64,000 nt of DNA from Thainema sp966674685 (lineage in GTDB: Bacteria; Cyanobacteriota; Cyanobacteriia; Phormidesmidales; Phormidesmidaceae), in NCBI GenBank assembly GCA_966674685.1, contig CBKWJC010000025.1, positions 7,158-71,157 on the forward strand. Direction: 5' to 3'. The translations under genes and the position numbers were made by a program. Of this stretch, positions 34,694 through 41,847 are shown one piece after another (position 1 is the stretch's first letter; every line of letters begins with the position of its first letter). The notes beneath the pieces are model-generated. The model was not told where the DNA came from. It searched no databases and worked only from the letters and a program-made list of their open reading frames with translations.

Positions 34694-34787
34694 GCCTAAC
34701 GTCCGCGTTGACCGGGCCGCAGCCAATCAACATTGACTTCAAAAAAGACGCGAGATCGGCGGCTCCGCGTCCAACGCTTTGTTATGC
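34694..34787 (-). other. attC-like integron recombination site 3
   Basis: On the minus strand: GCATAAC (34787-34781), arm AAAGCGTTGGACGCGGAG, a central region, arm GGCTGCGGCCCGGTCAACGC, and GTTAGGC (34700-34694). The arms pair with bulged bases. The TAA stop of the 278-aa gene is formed by the first box, and the HAD cassette leader begins after the last. Confidence 0.8.
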
Positions 34788-35618
34788 CGGATTCCAGCCT
34801 GTTTCCCTCCAAGCAATCGAAGGTGAAATATCGACTGAAACGATATTTTTATTCTTTGACAGAGAAAGCTTCCAAGGTCGTAGTTTCTTGTAAATATCCC
34901 CTCTCGATGTTGACAAGCCTGAGTCCAATGCAGCGTCGGACTCGATCTCTTTGAGCGCGTATGACGCAATGCGATCACATAATTTAATCATGTGGTGTCC
35001 GAGCCACTCCGTTCCCTTATCCGCAGATGCATAGATCAATTCACATTTCGCGGGCACATAGAAGGAGCCTCGGATGGGTTCACTTCGGCGGTTCAAGTCC
35101 GCGAGAGCGCCAAGTTCTGAGTCAACAATTACTCCAATTGAACGAACTGAGTTGTACACATCACTGCGTTCTACGCCCCCAAGAACCATCTCCCAGAGAA
35201 TCCGCTCTGGAGACAAAGTTGCATTGCGAAGTTCGATGCACGCAGTTGGCCAATACGAACCAATAATGTGATGCAGATTGTCAAAATTCAGCGTTCCCTG
35301 AACGGCGCATCCTACGGAAACGCGTTCCCCACGAATCAGTTTTGTGTTGGTGTCAACCGCAATGATGCTGTCGTACTTCTGCAAGACGAGTAATGGTTCA
35401 GAATTGAGTTGGGAAGGTTCGAGTTCGAGCCTTCCCAACTCTTTTGGCTGTGGCTTATTCTTTCGATCGTACGAAAAATGCCAAGTGCCAGATTCTGGGG
35501 TGATTACGCCGTCGTCATCTTCGAACTGCAGCTGTCTATTCGGTCCAACGACTACTTTCGTGGGCGTGACTCCTGGAGCAAATTTAACGTGAACAGACTG
35601 GTGCCTCGGCTGTTTCAT
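34782..35618 (-). CDS. Unknown 278-aa protein in an attC cassette
   Basis: I recognise no family. The N-terminal part is strand-rich (HVKFAPGVTPTKVVVGPNRQ). The middle has SIIAVDTNTKLIRGERVSVG (~83-102), an Asp-ended strand typical of several nuclease folds, and VIVDSELGALADLNRRSEPI (~165-184). Then follow KCELIYASADKGTEWLG and a long helix HMIKLCDRIASYALKEIESD. The order strand-Asp, strand-Asp-x-Glu and strand-ASAD is reminiscent of an RNase H-like fold, but this is a weak guess. Its stop is within an attC site, and it lies 64 bases from a GTTATGC box (35693-35687) that could be the previous cassette boundary. Confidence 0.7.
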   Translation of the reverse strand: MKQPRHQSVHVKFAPGVTPTKVVVGPNRQLQFEDDDGVITPESGTWHFSYDRKNKPQPKELGRLELEPSQLNSEPLLVLQKYDSIIAVDTNTKLIRGERVSVGCAVQGTLNFDNLHHIIGSYWPTACIELRNATLSPERILWEMVLGGVERSDVYNSVRSIGVIVDSELGALADLNRRSEPIRGSFYVPAKCELIYASADKGTEWLGHHMIKLCDRIASYALKEIESDAALDSGLSTSRGDIYKKLRPWKLSLSKNKNIVSVDISPSIAWRETGWNPA

Positions 35619-36040
35619 ATTTCAACATGCTCAAATAAAGAGATAGCTTTTCAACATGGACACACGTCTGACGCTTTGGTTCGGAGGCATAACTATTAAT
35701 TAGACGGAAACAGTCTACCTAAACACCCAATTTGGCGGTTTAGGTAGAAATTTGTCAGCCTAAACATCCTGATCAGGGTGTTTAGGTGGAAATACGTCAG
35801 CCTAAACATCCCAATTGGGGTGTTTAGATAGAAACGTTCAGTATAACCACCCTGCAATTTAAGATTCCAGCTGTTTAGATTGGATTTATTATTTAGCAAC
35901 AGATATTTACCCAATTCAGCCTCCTCGCCCGTTTGATAACTGATGGCAGTAGGATGCAAAGCGCGATCGCACCTCCACCTTTGAGCCATGCTCCGGAGAG
36001 ATGCGATCGCACAACGACAGCACAATACCTTTTACTGCAA
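35619..36040. repeat. Intergenic region with palindromic tandem array and element copy 4
   Basis: No gene is seen; an open minus-strand frame here is a repeat translation. 35718-35841 holds three palindromic ~42-bp units. 35930-36015 holds the left end of the HIP1 element (GATGGCAGTAGGATGCAAAG) with two HIP1 heads (35962, 36002). Confidence 0.6.
35718..35841. repeat. Three tandem ~42-bp palindromic units
   Basis: Units at 35718-35758, 35759-35800 and 35801-35841 each read CCTAAACAyCC...GGTGTTTAG followed by GTAGAAATTTGTCAG-like sequence. The palindromic core varies between units while the stem bases keep pairing. A fourth, degenerate half lies near 35860. Confidence 0.7.
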
Positions 36041-38437
36041 CTACTTCGCTAGCTCCTGCTCCTGCTCAGCAACCTGATGCATCGCCTGCACCACACTATC
36101 CGGATTGAGCGAAATGGAATCAATCCCACACCGCACCAAGAAAGCCGAAAAATCAGGATAATCGCTCGGCGCTTGGCCGCAGATGCCGACCTTGCAGTTA
36201 TGATTATGGGCTTTTTCAATTACCGTCTGAATCGCCTGCTTCACCGCCTCATCCCGCTCATCAAACAGCTCAGACAGTTCCGACGAATCCCGATCCACGC
36301 CCAAAACGAGCTGAGTCAGGTCATTGCTGCCAATCGAGAAACCATCAAACCGCTCAGCGAACTGATCAGCCAGGAACACATTAGACGGAATTTCGCACAT
36401 CACGTAGATCTGCAAGCCGTTCTCGCCGCGCCGCAAACCATTTTCGGCCAAGACCTCCAGCACCTTATCTGCTTCCTGCACCCGCCGACAGAACGGAATC
36501 ATAATAATCACATTATCGAAGCCCAGCACCTCGCGCACTTGCTTAATCGCCTTACACTCCAGCGCAAATCCCGCCCGATAGCGATCGCTATAGTAGCGAG
36601 AGGCACCCCGGAAGCCCAGCATTGGGTTCGACTCCTTCGGCTCAAACGCTGATCCACCGATCAAATCCGCATACTCATTGGTTTTGAAGTCACTCATCCG
36701 CACGATGACAGGATCGGGGTATTGAGAAGCCGCAATTTTACCAATGCCGCGCGCCAGGTTATCGACAAAATACTGCTGCTTATCTTTGTAGCCCTTAGTT
36801 AGCTCCCGAATCTGCTTCCAGGCTTTGCGATCCTCCAGCTCATCATAGTGAACCAGCGCCATCGGGTGAATTTTAATCAGGTTGTTGATAATGAACTCCA
36901 TCCGCGCGAGACCGATGCCCTGGGTCGGCAACTGCCACCAGCGGAACGCTGCCGAGGGACTGGCAATATTCATCATGATTCGAGTTTTGGTGGATGGCAG
37001 GTCGCTAATATCCACATCCACCGTGTCGTAGTCCAAAATGCCGCTGTAGACATATCCCTGATCGCCTTCCGCACAGGAAATCGTCACTTCGTCGTCGTCA
37101 CTCAGCATCCGCGTTGCATCGCCCGTACCCACAATGGCCGGAATTCCCAGCTCACGGCTGACAATGGCCGCATGGCACGTCCGTCCGCCGTAGTCCGTCA
37201 CAATCCCAGCCACCCGCTTCATCACGGGCACCCAGTCAGGGTCGGTCATTTCCGTCACCAAAATGCTGCCGTCCTGCACCTGATCAATATCCTCGGCGCT
37301 GAGAACTCGGCTGACTTTGCCAGATGCGATCGCATCTCCAATACTCAGTCCAGTGACAACGGTTTCGCCCTGTTCCTTCAGTTTGTAGCTTTTGAGGCTG
37401 CCAGCTTGCTTCTGGGACTGAACGGTTTCGGGACGAGCCTGCACAATAAACAGCTCATCGGTGTCGCCATCTTTAGCCCACTCCATATCCATTGGGCAAC
37501 CGTAGTGCTTTTCAATCACCTTGGCCCACTCCGCCAACTGCAAAATCTCGTCATCATTGAGGACAAAGGCATTGCGCTCCTTACCAGAGGTTTTGACGTT
37601 GACGACGGCCTTACTGCCTTCTTCGGCATAGATCATCTTCTGGGTTTTAGAACCCTTCGTTTTTTCAATAATTGGGCGATGCTGACCGTCCAGCAGCGGC
37701 TTGAAAACCGTGAATTGGTCAGGCGTCACGGTGCCCTGCACCACATTTTCACCCAGTCCCCAAGCACCCGTAATCAGCGCCACATTTTCGAAGCCCGTTT
37801 CGGTATCGATTGAGAACATAACGCCCGCACTAGCTTTGTCAGAGCGCACCATTTTTTGAACGCCAATCGACAGCGCCACATCCATGTGGTCAAAGCCTTT
37901 CTCCTCGCGGTAGCTGATGGCACGGTTGGTAAACAGCGATGCGTAGCACTTGCGGCAGGCATCCAGCAGTTTCTTCTCTCCGGTTACGTTGAGAAAGGTT
38001 TCCTGCTGTCCGGCAAAACTCGCGTCCGGCAGGTCTTCAGCGGTGGCGCTGCTGCGGACAGCGGTGTCTACTTCGTTCACCTCATAGCGACGGCTCAGTT
38101 CCCGATATGCCTCACAAATGGCATCCCGCAAGTCATCGGGGAAGGGTGCATCGTGAAACATCCGCCGAATCGCTTTACCCGTCTCAGCTAGAGACTGCTT
38201 ATCGTTTTCCAAGGCATGAAGCTGGGATTGGATCTGATCCTGTAGCTGATTGGCTTCAATGAAGGCCCAGTAAGCATCAGCGGTGGTAGCAAAGCCGTCC
38301 GGCACGCGCACGCCCTCATCCTTGAGTGAGCTAATCATTTCACCCAGGGAGGCGTTTTTGCCGCCCACAATTTCAACATCGGTATTTTTTAATTGATCAA
38401 ACCACTGAATGTAGGGATTTTTTGTTTGAGTACTCAT
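36041..38437 (-). CDS. ppsA: Phosphoenolpyruvate synthase
   Basis: A 798-residue protein, the usual length. Residues ~15-340 are the ATP-binding PPDK N-terminal domain (GGKNASLGEMISSLKDEGV; SSATAEDLPDASFAGQQETF). The phospho-His is in GGRTCHAAIVSRELGIPAIVG (~421). The C-terminal TIM barrel carries LARMEFIIN and the catalytic Cys in KVGICGQAPSD (~749). It makes PEP from pyruvate and ATP in gluconeogenesis, releasing AMP and phosphate. It is the only gene of its unit and points away from a GAPDH gene transcribed in the same direction upstream. Confidence 0.95.
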   Translation of the reverse strand: MSTQTKNPYIQWFDQLKNTDVEIVGGKNASLGEMISSLKDEGVRVPDGFATTADAYWAFIEANQLQDQIQSQLHALENDKQSLAETGKAIRRMFHDAPFPDDLRDAICEAYRELSRRYEVNEVDTAVRSSATAEDLPDASFAGQQETFLNVTGEKKLLDACRKCYASLFTNRAISYREEKGFDHMDVALSIGVQKMVRSDKASAGVMFSIDTETGFENVALITGAWGLGENVVQGTVTPDQFTVFKPLLDGQHRPIIEKTKGSKTQKMIYAEEGSKAVVNVKTSGKERNAFVLNDDEILQLAEWAKVIEKHYGCPMDMEWAKDGDTDELFIVQARPETVQSQKQAGSLKSYKLKEQGETVVTGLSIGDAIASGKVSRVLSAEDIDQVQDGSILVTEMTDPDWVPVMKRVAGIVTDYGGRTCHAAIVSRELGIPAIVGTGDATRMLSDDDEVTISCAEGDQGYVYSGILDYDTVDVDISDLPSTKTRIMMNIASPSAAFRWWQLPTQGIGLARMEFIINNLIKIHPMALVHYDELEDRKAWKQIRELTKGYKDKQQYFVDNLARGIGKIAASQYPDPVIVRMSDFKTNEYADLIGGSAFEPKESNPMLGFRGASRYYSDRYRAGFALECKAIKQVREVLGFDNVIIMIPFCRRVQEADKVLEVLAENGLRRGENGLQIYVMCEIPSNVFLADQFAERFDGFSIGSNDLTQLVLGVDRDSSELSELFDERDEAVKQAIQTVIEKAHNHNCKVGICGQAPSDYPDFSAFLVRCGIDSISLNPDSVVQAMHQVAEQEQELAK

Positions 38438-38939
38438 AGTGATTTAGGAATTTGTAGTGGGTTTACTAAAAGAAATAGGCAGGGGAGAAAAGGAGCTAAA
38501 GGAGCAGGGGAGAGTGGGAGAAGCTGTTCGGTGAAGCTTTGGTTCTGCTTAGTTTTAGAGTTTTATTTAAGAGGATATTAGAAAAGCCGCTGACTGTGAT
38601 TTTGAGCACTTGTAGATCCCCCCTAACCCCCCTTAAAAAGGGGGAGACTGGCTCAAAGTCCCCCTTTTTAAGAAGGATTTAGGGGGATCTGAACAACTTT
38701 GATACGTAATAGATAGCGTCTTAAACATCCTCTAAGCAGTACAAAAGCTAATAAACCAACAGGACAACAAAACCTTCTCCAAGAGTAGGCTCCGTTGCCC
38801 TGTTTGATTAACCGATGGTTCGTTGAGGAACGCGGCTATATCGGTTTTGGGTTGGCAATTGCGCTTACAATTGAAGATCCCTCCACTCCCCTGCTCCGGC
38901 GCTCACGAAGCTGGCGCTTTATCGAGGAGAAATGGGTAA
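38438..38939. repeat. Intergenic region with GGGGGA palindrome
   Basis: No gene is seen. The palindrome at 38616-38689 (GATCCCCCCTAACCCCCCTT ... AAGGGGGA ... AGGGGGATC) is a common cyanobacterial intergenic element. A truncated copy lies near 63920. Confidence 0.65.
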
Positions 38940-39929
38940 TCAAGCGGCTAAACGAACAGATTCTTTGACCATTTGGCTAGCATAGCCCCATTCATTGTCA
39001 TACCAGCTCATGACCTTGACGAGATCACCATCGACAACTTTCGTCATAGTTAAATCTACGATGGAGGCACGCGGATCTTGCACAATGTCGGCGGAAACCA
39101 GTGGCTCCTCGGTTACGCCCATAACGCCTTGATAGTTCTCGCGTTCAGCTTCTTCTCGGAAGATCTGGTTGATTTCGTCTACGTTGGTGGGGCGTTCGGT
39201 GACGAAGACAATGTCGCAGATTGAGCCGACTGGGATTGGCCCCCGGATGGCGGCACCGTCGAACTTACCTTCATACTGCGGTAGAACCTGGGTAGTTGCG
39301 ATCGCAGCTCCGGTACTGGTCGGCACAAAATTAGCGGCACCCGCGCGGCCTCGTCGCCACTTTTTGCTTGGCCCATCGACGATATTCTGTGAAGTCGTGT
39401 AAGCGTGAATCGTCGTCATCATCGCTTTTTTGACCCCAATCCGGCGACCCAGTACCTCAACCACGGGCGTAATGCAGTTAGTTGTGCAGCTAGCACAGGA
39501 GATAATTGAATCGCCATTAGCCTGGTTAACGCCATAGACGACGGTTTCAATGCCATCGTCTTTCGCTGGAGCCGAGAGAATCACCCGCTTGGCTCCCGCT
39601 TGCAGATGCTTTTCTAAATCCGGTCGCTTGCGAAAGATGCCCGTGCATTCCAGCACCACGTCAACGTTCAAATCCTTCCAGGGTAAGTCTGCCGGATTCT
39701 TTTCGCTAAAGATGGGATAGGTATGCCCATCAATCGAAAGCTGGTTGTCCTCAGCCTGTACAGATTTACCGTAGCGACCGTAGACGGTATCGTACTTGAG
39801 CAGATATGCCAAGTTAGCCGCATCAACTAAATCATTGATAGCAACCAGTTCTAGCTCAGGCGTATCCAGAATAATTTTTAAGGCAGCACGGCCAATGCGG
39901 CCTAAGCCGTTAATCGCAATCCGGGGCAT
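38940..39929 (-). CDS. gap: Glyceraldehyde-3-phosphate dehydrogenase (type I)
   Basis: A 329-residue GAPDH. The NAD motif INGLGRIGR (~6-14) is followed by INDLVDAANLAYLLKYDTVY. Catalytic Cys is in SCASCTTNC (~150), and later MTTIHAYTTSQN, the S-loop RRGRAGAANFVPTSTGAA and WYDNEWGY close the fold. The Asp after IN and a following Leu-Val suggest NAD rather than NADP use, though I do not see enough to be sure. It is not the Gap2-like photosynthetic sequence as I know it (INDTGGVKxASHLLKYDS). A cupin gene lies 32 bases upstream in the same direction. Confidence 0.92.
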   Translation of the reverse strand: MPRIAINGLGRIGRAALKIILDTPELELVAINDLVDAANLAYLLKYDTVYGRYGKSVQAEDNQLSIDGHTYPIFSEKNPADLPWKDLNVDVVLECTGIFRKRPDLEKHLQAGAKRVILSAPAKDDGIETVVYGVNQANGDSIISCASCTTNCITPVVEVLGRRIGVKKAMMTTIHAYTTSQNIVDGPSKKWRRGRAGAANFVPTSTGAAIATTQVLPQYEGKFDGAAIRGPIPVGSICDIVFVTERPTNVDEINQIFREEAERENYQGVMGVTEEPLVSADIVQDPRASIVDLTMTKVVDGDLVKVMSWYDNEWGYASQMVKESVRLAA

Positions 39930-39961
39930 CGGCTTTCTCCAAAGTAGTTTGTAAGTAATGT

Positions 39962-40312
39962 TTAGTACGGCGCAGGCTGATCGCGGCCAAATGCGATCGC
40001 AGGTGGGCTAGTTGCTTCCACCGCCGTGAAGGGTTCTAGAATGACATACGTATGCTCCCGCTGTGCTGGCACAACCCAGGCATCACCAGGGTTTAGCGTG
40101 ATTGTCTCGCCGTCAATGTGGAGTTCGGCTTTCCCTTCAATCACGTAGCCAACGGTTTCATACTCACGGCTTCTGAGCGGTTTGGCATCCTGGGGTTGCT
40201 CCCGCTCCCATTTACGAATCGACATTTTATCGCCAACAACCAGATACTTCTGGCCCATTTCTCCAATCTGAGCTTCGGCTGATGGCTTTTTGGTTGCGCG
40301 AATCTCTACCAT
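39962..40312 (-). CDS. Small cupin protein upstream of gap
   Basis: A 116-residue single-cupin protein: GYVIEGKAELHIDGETITLN (~50-70) and PGDAWVVPAQREHTYVILEP (~72-91) give the two cupin motifs. The first motif lacks the usual His pair, so metal binding is unlikely or altered. It lies 32 bases before gap and is probably co-transcribed, which suggests a role in handling or sensing a metabolite of lower glycolysis. No known GAPDH partner of this type comes to mind. Confidence 0.8.
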   Translation of the reverse strand: MVEIRATKKPSAEAQIGEMGQKYLVVGDKMSIRKWEREQPQDAKPLRSREYETVGYVIEGKAELHIDGETITLNPGDAWVVPAQREHTYVILEPFTAVEATSPPAIAFGRDQPAPY

Positions 40313-40587
40313 TGTTGTTCTTGAGTAGCGTCACCTAACCTTAGCGACCTCTACTCAGTTAATCGTCCTTCTGGTGGAAGAAGCCCGCTCTCCAGCCATG
40401 TCCTTCTTATGAGAGACACAATGTATTTCCGGCCTAATAGAGCCTAATAGAGCAAGACTAAGACTTACCAAACTTAAGAGTGAATTGGGTTCAGGAACAG
40501 GCGTCCTGGCGTCTGAACAAGTTAGCTAAAACGTATCGAATGTCCAAGCACCACCATCGGTAGTTTTGCCTGGCCGCTAGTTAGTAT

Positions 40588-40650
40588 TGAAAGCAGAGGG
40601 ATCTGGGGAGATGTCGCAGCACGACATCTCCCCAGATCCCTCTGCTTTCA
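40588..40650. repeat. 63-bp perfect palindrome
   Basis: 29-bp arms (TGAAAGCAGAGGGATCTGGG onward) flank the loop CAGCA. It lies 10 bases after the stop of the 54-aa gene on the minus strand and could end its transcript, although a T-run is missing. Confidence 0.75.
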
Positions 40651-40659
40651 TTAATTTTC

Positions 40660-40824
40660 CTATTGATGACTCACCGAACGCGAGCTACTCGATCGCTTTT
40701 GCAAACAGGCCAGCATTTGCCGTCGGACAGCCTTGGCCCAACCATCAAAATCGGCTGAAGCGGTTAAAACAGTTGTAGATCCGGCCTTTTTAGTGGAGGC
40801 AGTTTGTGTTGTTTGGGCAGTCAT
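40660..40824 (-). CDS. Small protein, 54 aa
   Basis: The frame begins MTAQTTQTASTKKAGSTTVL, then TASADFDGWAKAVRRQMLAC and ends LQKRSSSSRSVSHQ. The central amphipathic helix (FDGWAKAVRRQMLACLQKR) is coding-like and I recall similar short cyanobacterial proteins, but no name. Flanks are Ser/Thr-rich and disordered. No strong ribosome site is seen. A palindrome follows the stop directly. It may bind nucleic acid or another protein through the basic helix. Confidence 0.55.
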   Translation of the reverse strand: MTAQTTQTASTKKAGSTTVLTASADFDGWAKAVRRQMLACLQKRSSSSRSVSHQ

Positions 40825-41023
40825 ACTGTTCACCAGGAGATAAGCGCCAGTTAGTTGGATATCTACGGGATAACGAGAAGCTCCAGAAAAATCAAGGCTT
40901 GGGCAGCCAGATTATACGCCTCTTGCATATTTTCGATGCGATTTTGCCATATTGGCTGATGGTGCGCTAGGTTCTGCGATCGCAGCGAATAAACCTCAAA
41001 ACGATGAACCCATAGCTTTGCTA

Positions 41024-41094
41024 TGACAGTCGCGTAGCAGTTCACACGCAACACAGAAACTGTCATTGACAGTCAAAACTGTCAGGGTTAAGAT
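41024..41094 (+). promoter_or_regulatory. Promoter and operator of the MerR-like regulator gene
   Basis: A -35 TTGACA (41066-41071) and a -10 TAAGAT (41089-41094) are 17 bp apart, and only six bases separate the -10 from the ATG at 41101, so the mRNA may be leaderless. The half-site TGACAGT or its complement ACTGTCA occurs at 41024-41030, 41059-41065, 41067-41073 and 41078-41084, giving two inverted pairs that overlap the promoter. This is a good site for autoregulation. Confidence 0.7.
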
Positions 41095-41100
41095 AGGGCC

Positions 41101-41847
41101 ATGACAACTTTGCAGCAGATTTCTCAGGCGAATTCCGAGTGGGACTTGGAGGCATTTGTTCAAGTCGCGAATGACCTCCTGCCCCAATACCTGCCACCGT
41201 CGGCAGACAGCCGCAGCCGATCAGCGGAAGCGGTTAATCCCCGACTCGTCAGGTACTACACGACTCAGGGTGTTTTAGATCGTCCGGCGCGCCAAGGACG
41301 AGAAGCTCGATATACCTATCGCCATCTGCTGCAACTGCTGGTGGTGCGTCGATTACTGGCGGAAGGCTATAGCACAACGGCGATTCAGCCAATCACAATT
41401 GAAAAAAGCGACGCTGATTTGGAAGCGCTGCTCCAGGGCGGTATCCAAATTACGGTGGAAGCTGCCAATCCGGCCCTAGCGTTTTTGCAGTCGCTTAAAG
41501 CACGAAAGGCTCCCAGCAGTCCACCTCCACCCAGCCCCAGTGCATTCGATCAACCCTCTCGGCAATTATTGAAGCAACCACCCTCGTCTCGTTCTGCATC
41601 GCCAACGGGAAAGCGATCCGCTTCGTCGGAAGACACGTTCTCAGAACCGCTTGCAGGGCTAGACAGCCAACCTAATCAACCTGAGCCAGTGTCTCGCTGG
41701 CAGCGAATTGAAATTTTACCGGGACTGGAAGTGCAGGTGCGGGACGACTTTGTGCCGCCCAGTACGCCCCAAGAGCATGAGAATCTGCTGCAATTGATTG
41801 CTCAACGGCTCAAATCCTTATTCCAATCGAGGAGGTCTTCTCCATGA
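41101..41847 (+). CDS. MerR-like transcription regulator
   Basis: A 248-residue protein. Residues ~35-115 are a MerR-type winged helix: LVRYYTTQGVLDRPARQGRE, YTYRHLLQLLVVRRLLAEGY. MerR HTH usually starts at the N-terminus; here ~35 residues precede it. The C-terminal ~110 residues are Pro/Ser-rich, without the long dimerisation coiled coil, and end in LQLIAQRLKSLFQSRR. The gene's own promoter carries four 7-base half-sites. It overlaps the next gene by four bases (ATGA), so the vWA protein is in the same operon. Confidence 0.8.
   Translation: MTTLQQISQANSEWDLEAFVQVANDLLPQYLPPSADSRSRSAEAVNPRLVRYYTTQGVLDRPARQGREARYTYRHLLQLLVVRRLLAEGYSTTAIQPITIEKSDADLEALLQGGIQITVEAANPALAFLQSLKARKAPSSPPPPSPSAFDQPSRQLLKQPPSSRSASPTGKRSASSEDTFSEPLAGLDSQPNQPEPVSRWQRIEILPGLEVQVRDDFVPPSTPQEHENLLQLIAQRLKSLFQSRRSSP

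Larger units (their letters stand above)
40313..41100. other. Region with small ORF, palindrome and MerR promoter
   Basis: Contents: a perfect 63-bp palindrome (40588-40650), a 54-residue minus-strand ORF (40660-40824), and the promoter/operator of the MerR-like gene (41024-41094). A 67-residue minus frame at 40863-41066 crosses the operator and is not supported. Confidence 0.5.

Noticed and set aside
35088..35105. GGTTCAAGTCC, like a tRNA T-loop
   Set aside because: It is inside the 278-aa coding region and no tRNA cloverleaf can be built around it.
35640..35693. Degenerate attC next to the 278-aa cassette gene
   Set aside because: A GCATAAC box and an ACGCTTTGG arm are present, but no pairing partner is found beyond 35700. 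It is kept only as a possible cassette boundary.
35696..36025. 109-residue minus frame
   Set aside because: Its second half (FYLNTPIGMFRLTYFHLNTL) is a direct translation of the palindromic tandem array, so it is not a protein gene.
36848..37813. 321-residue open frame on the plus strand
   Set aside because: It is antisense to ppsA, whose protein motifs and length are unambiguous. The His/Asn/Arg-rich translation is typical of a shadow frame.
40863..41066. 67-residue minus frame upstream of the MerR gene
   Set aside because: It crosses the operator half-sites and promoter, and has no ribosome site or recognisable domain.
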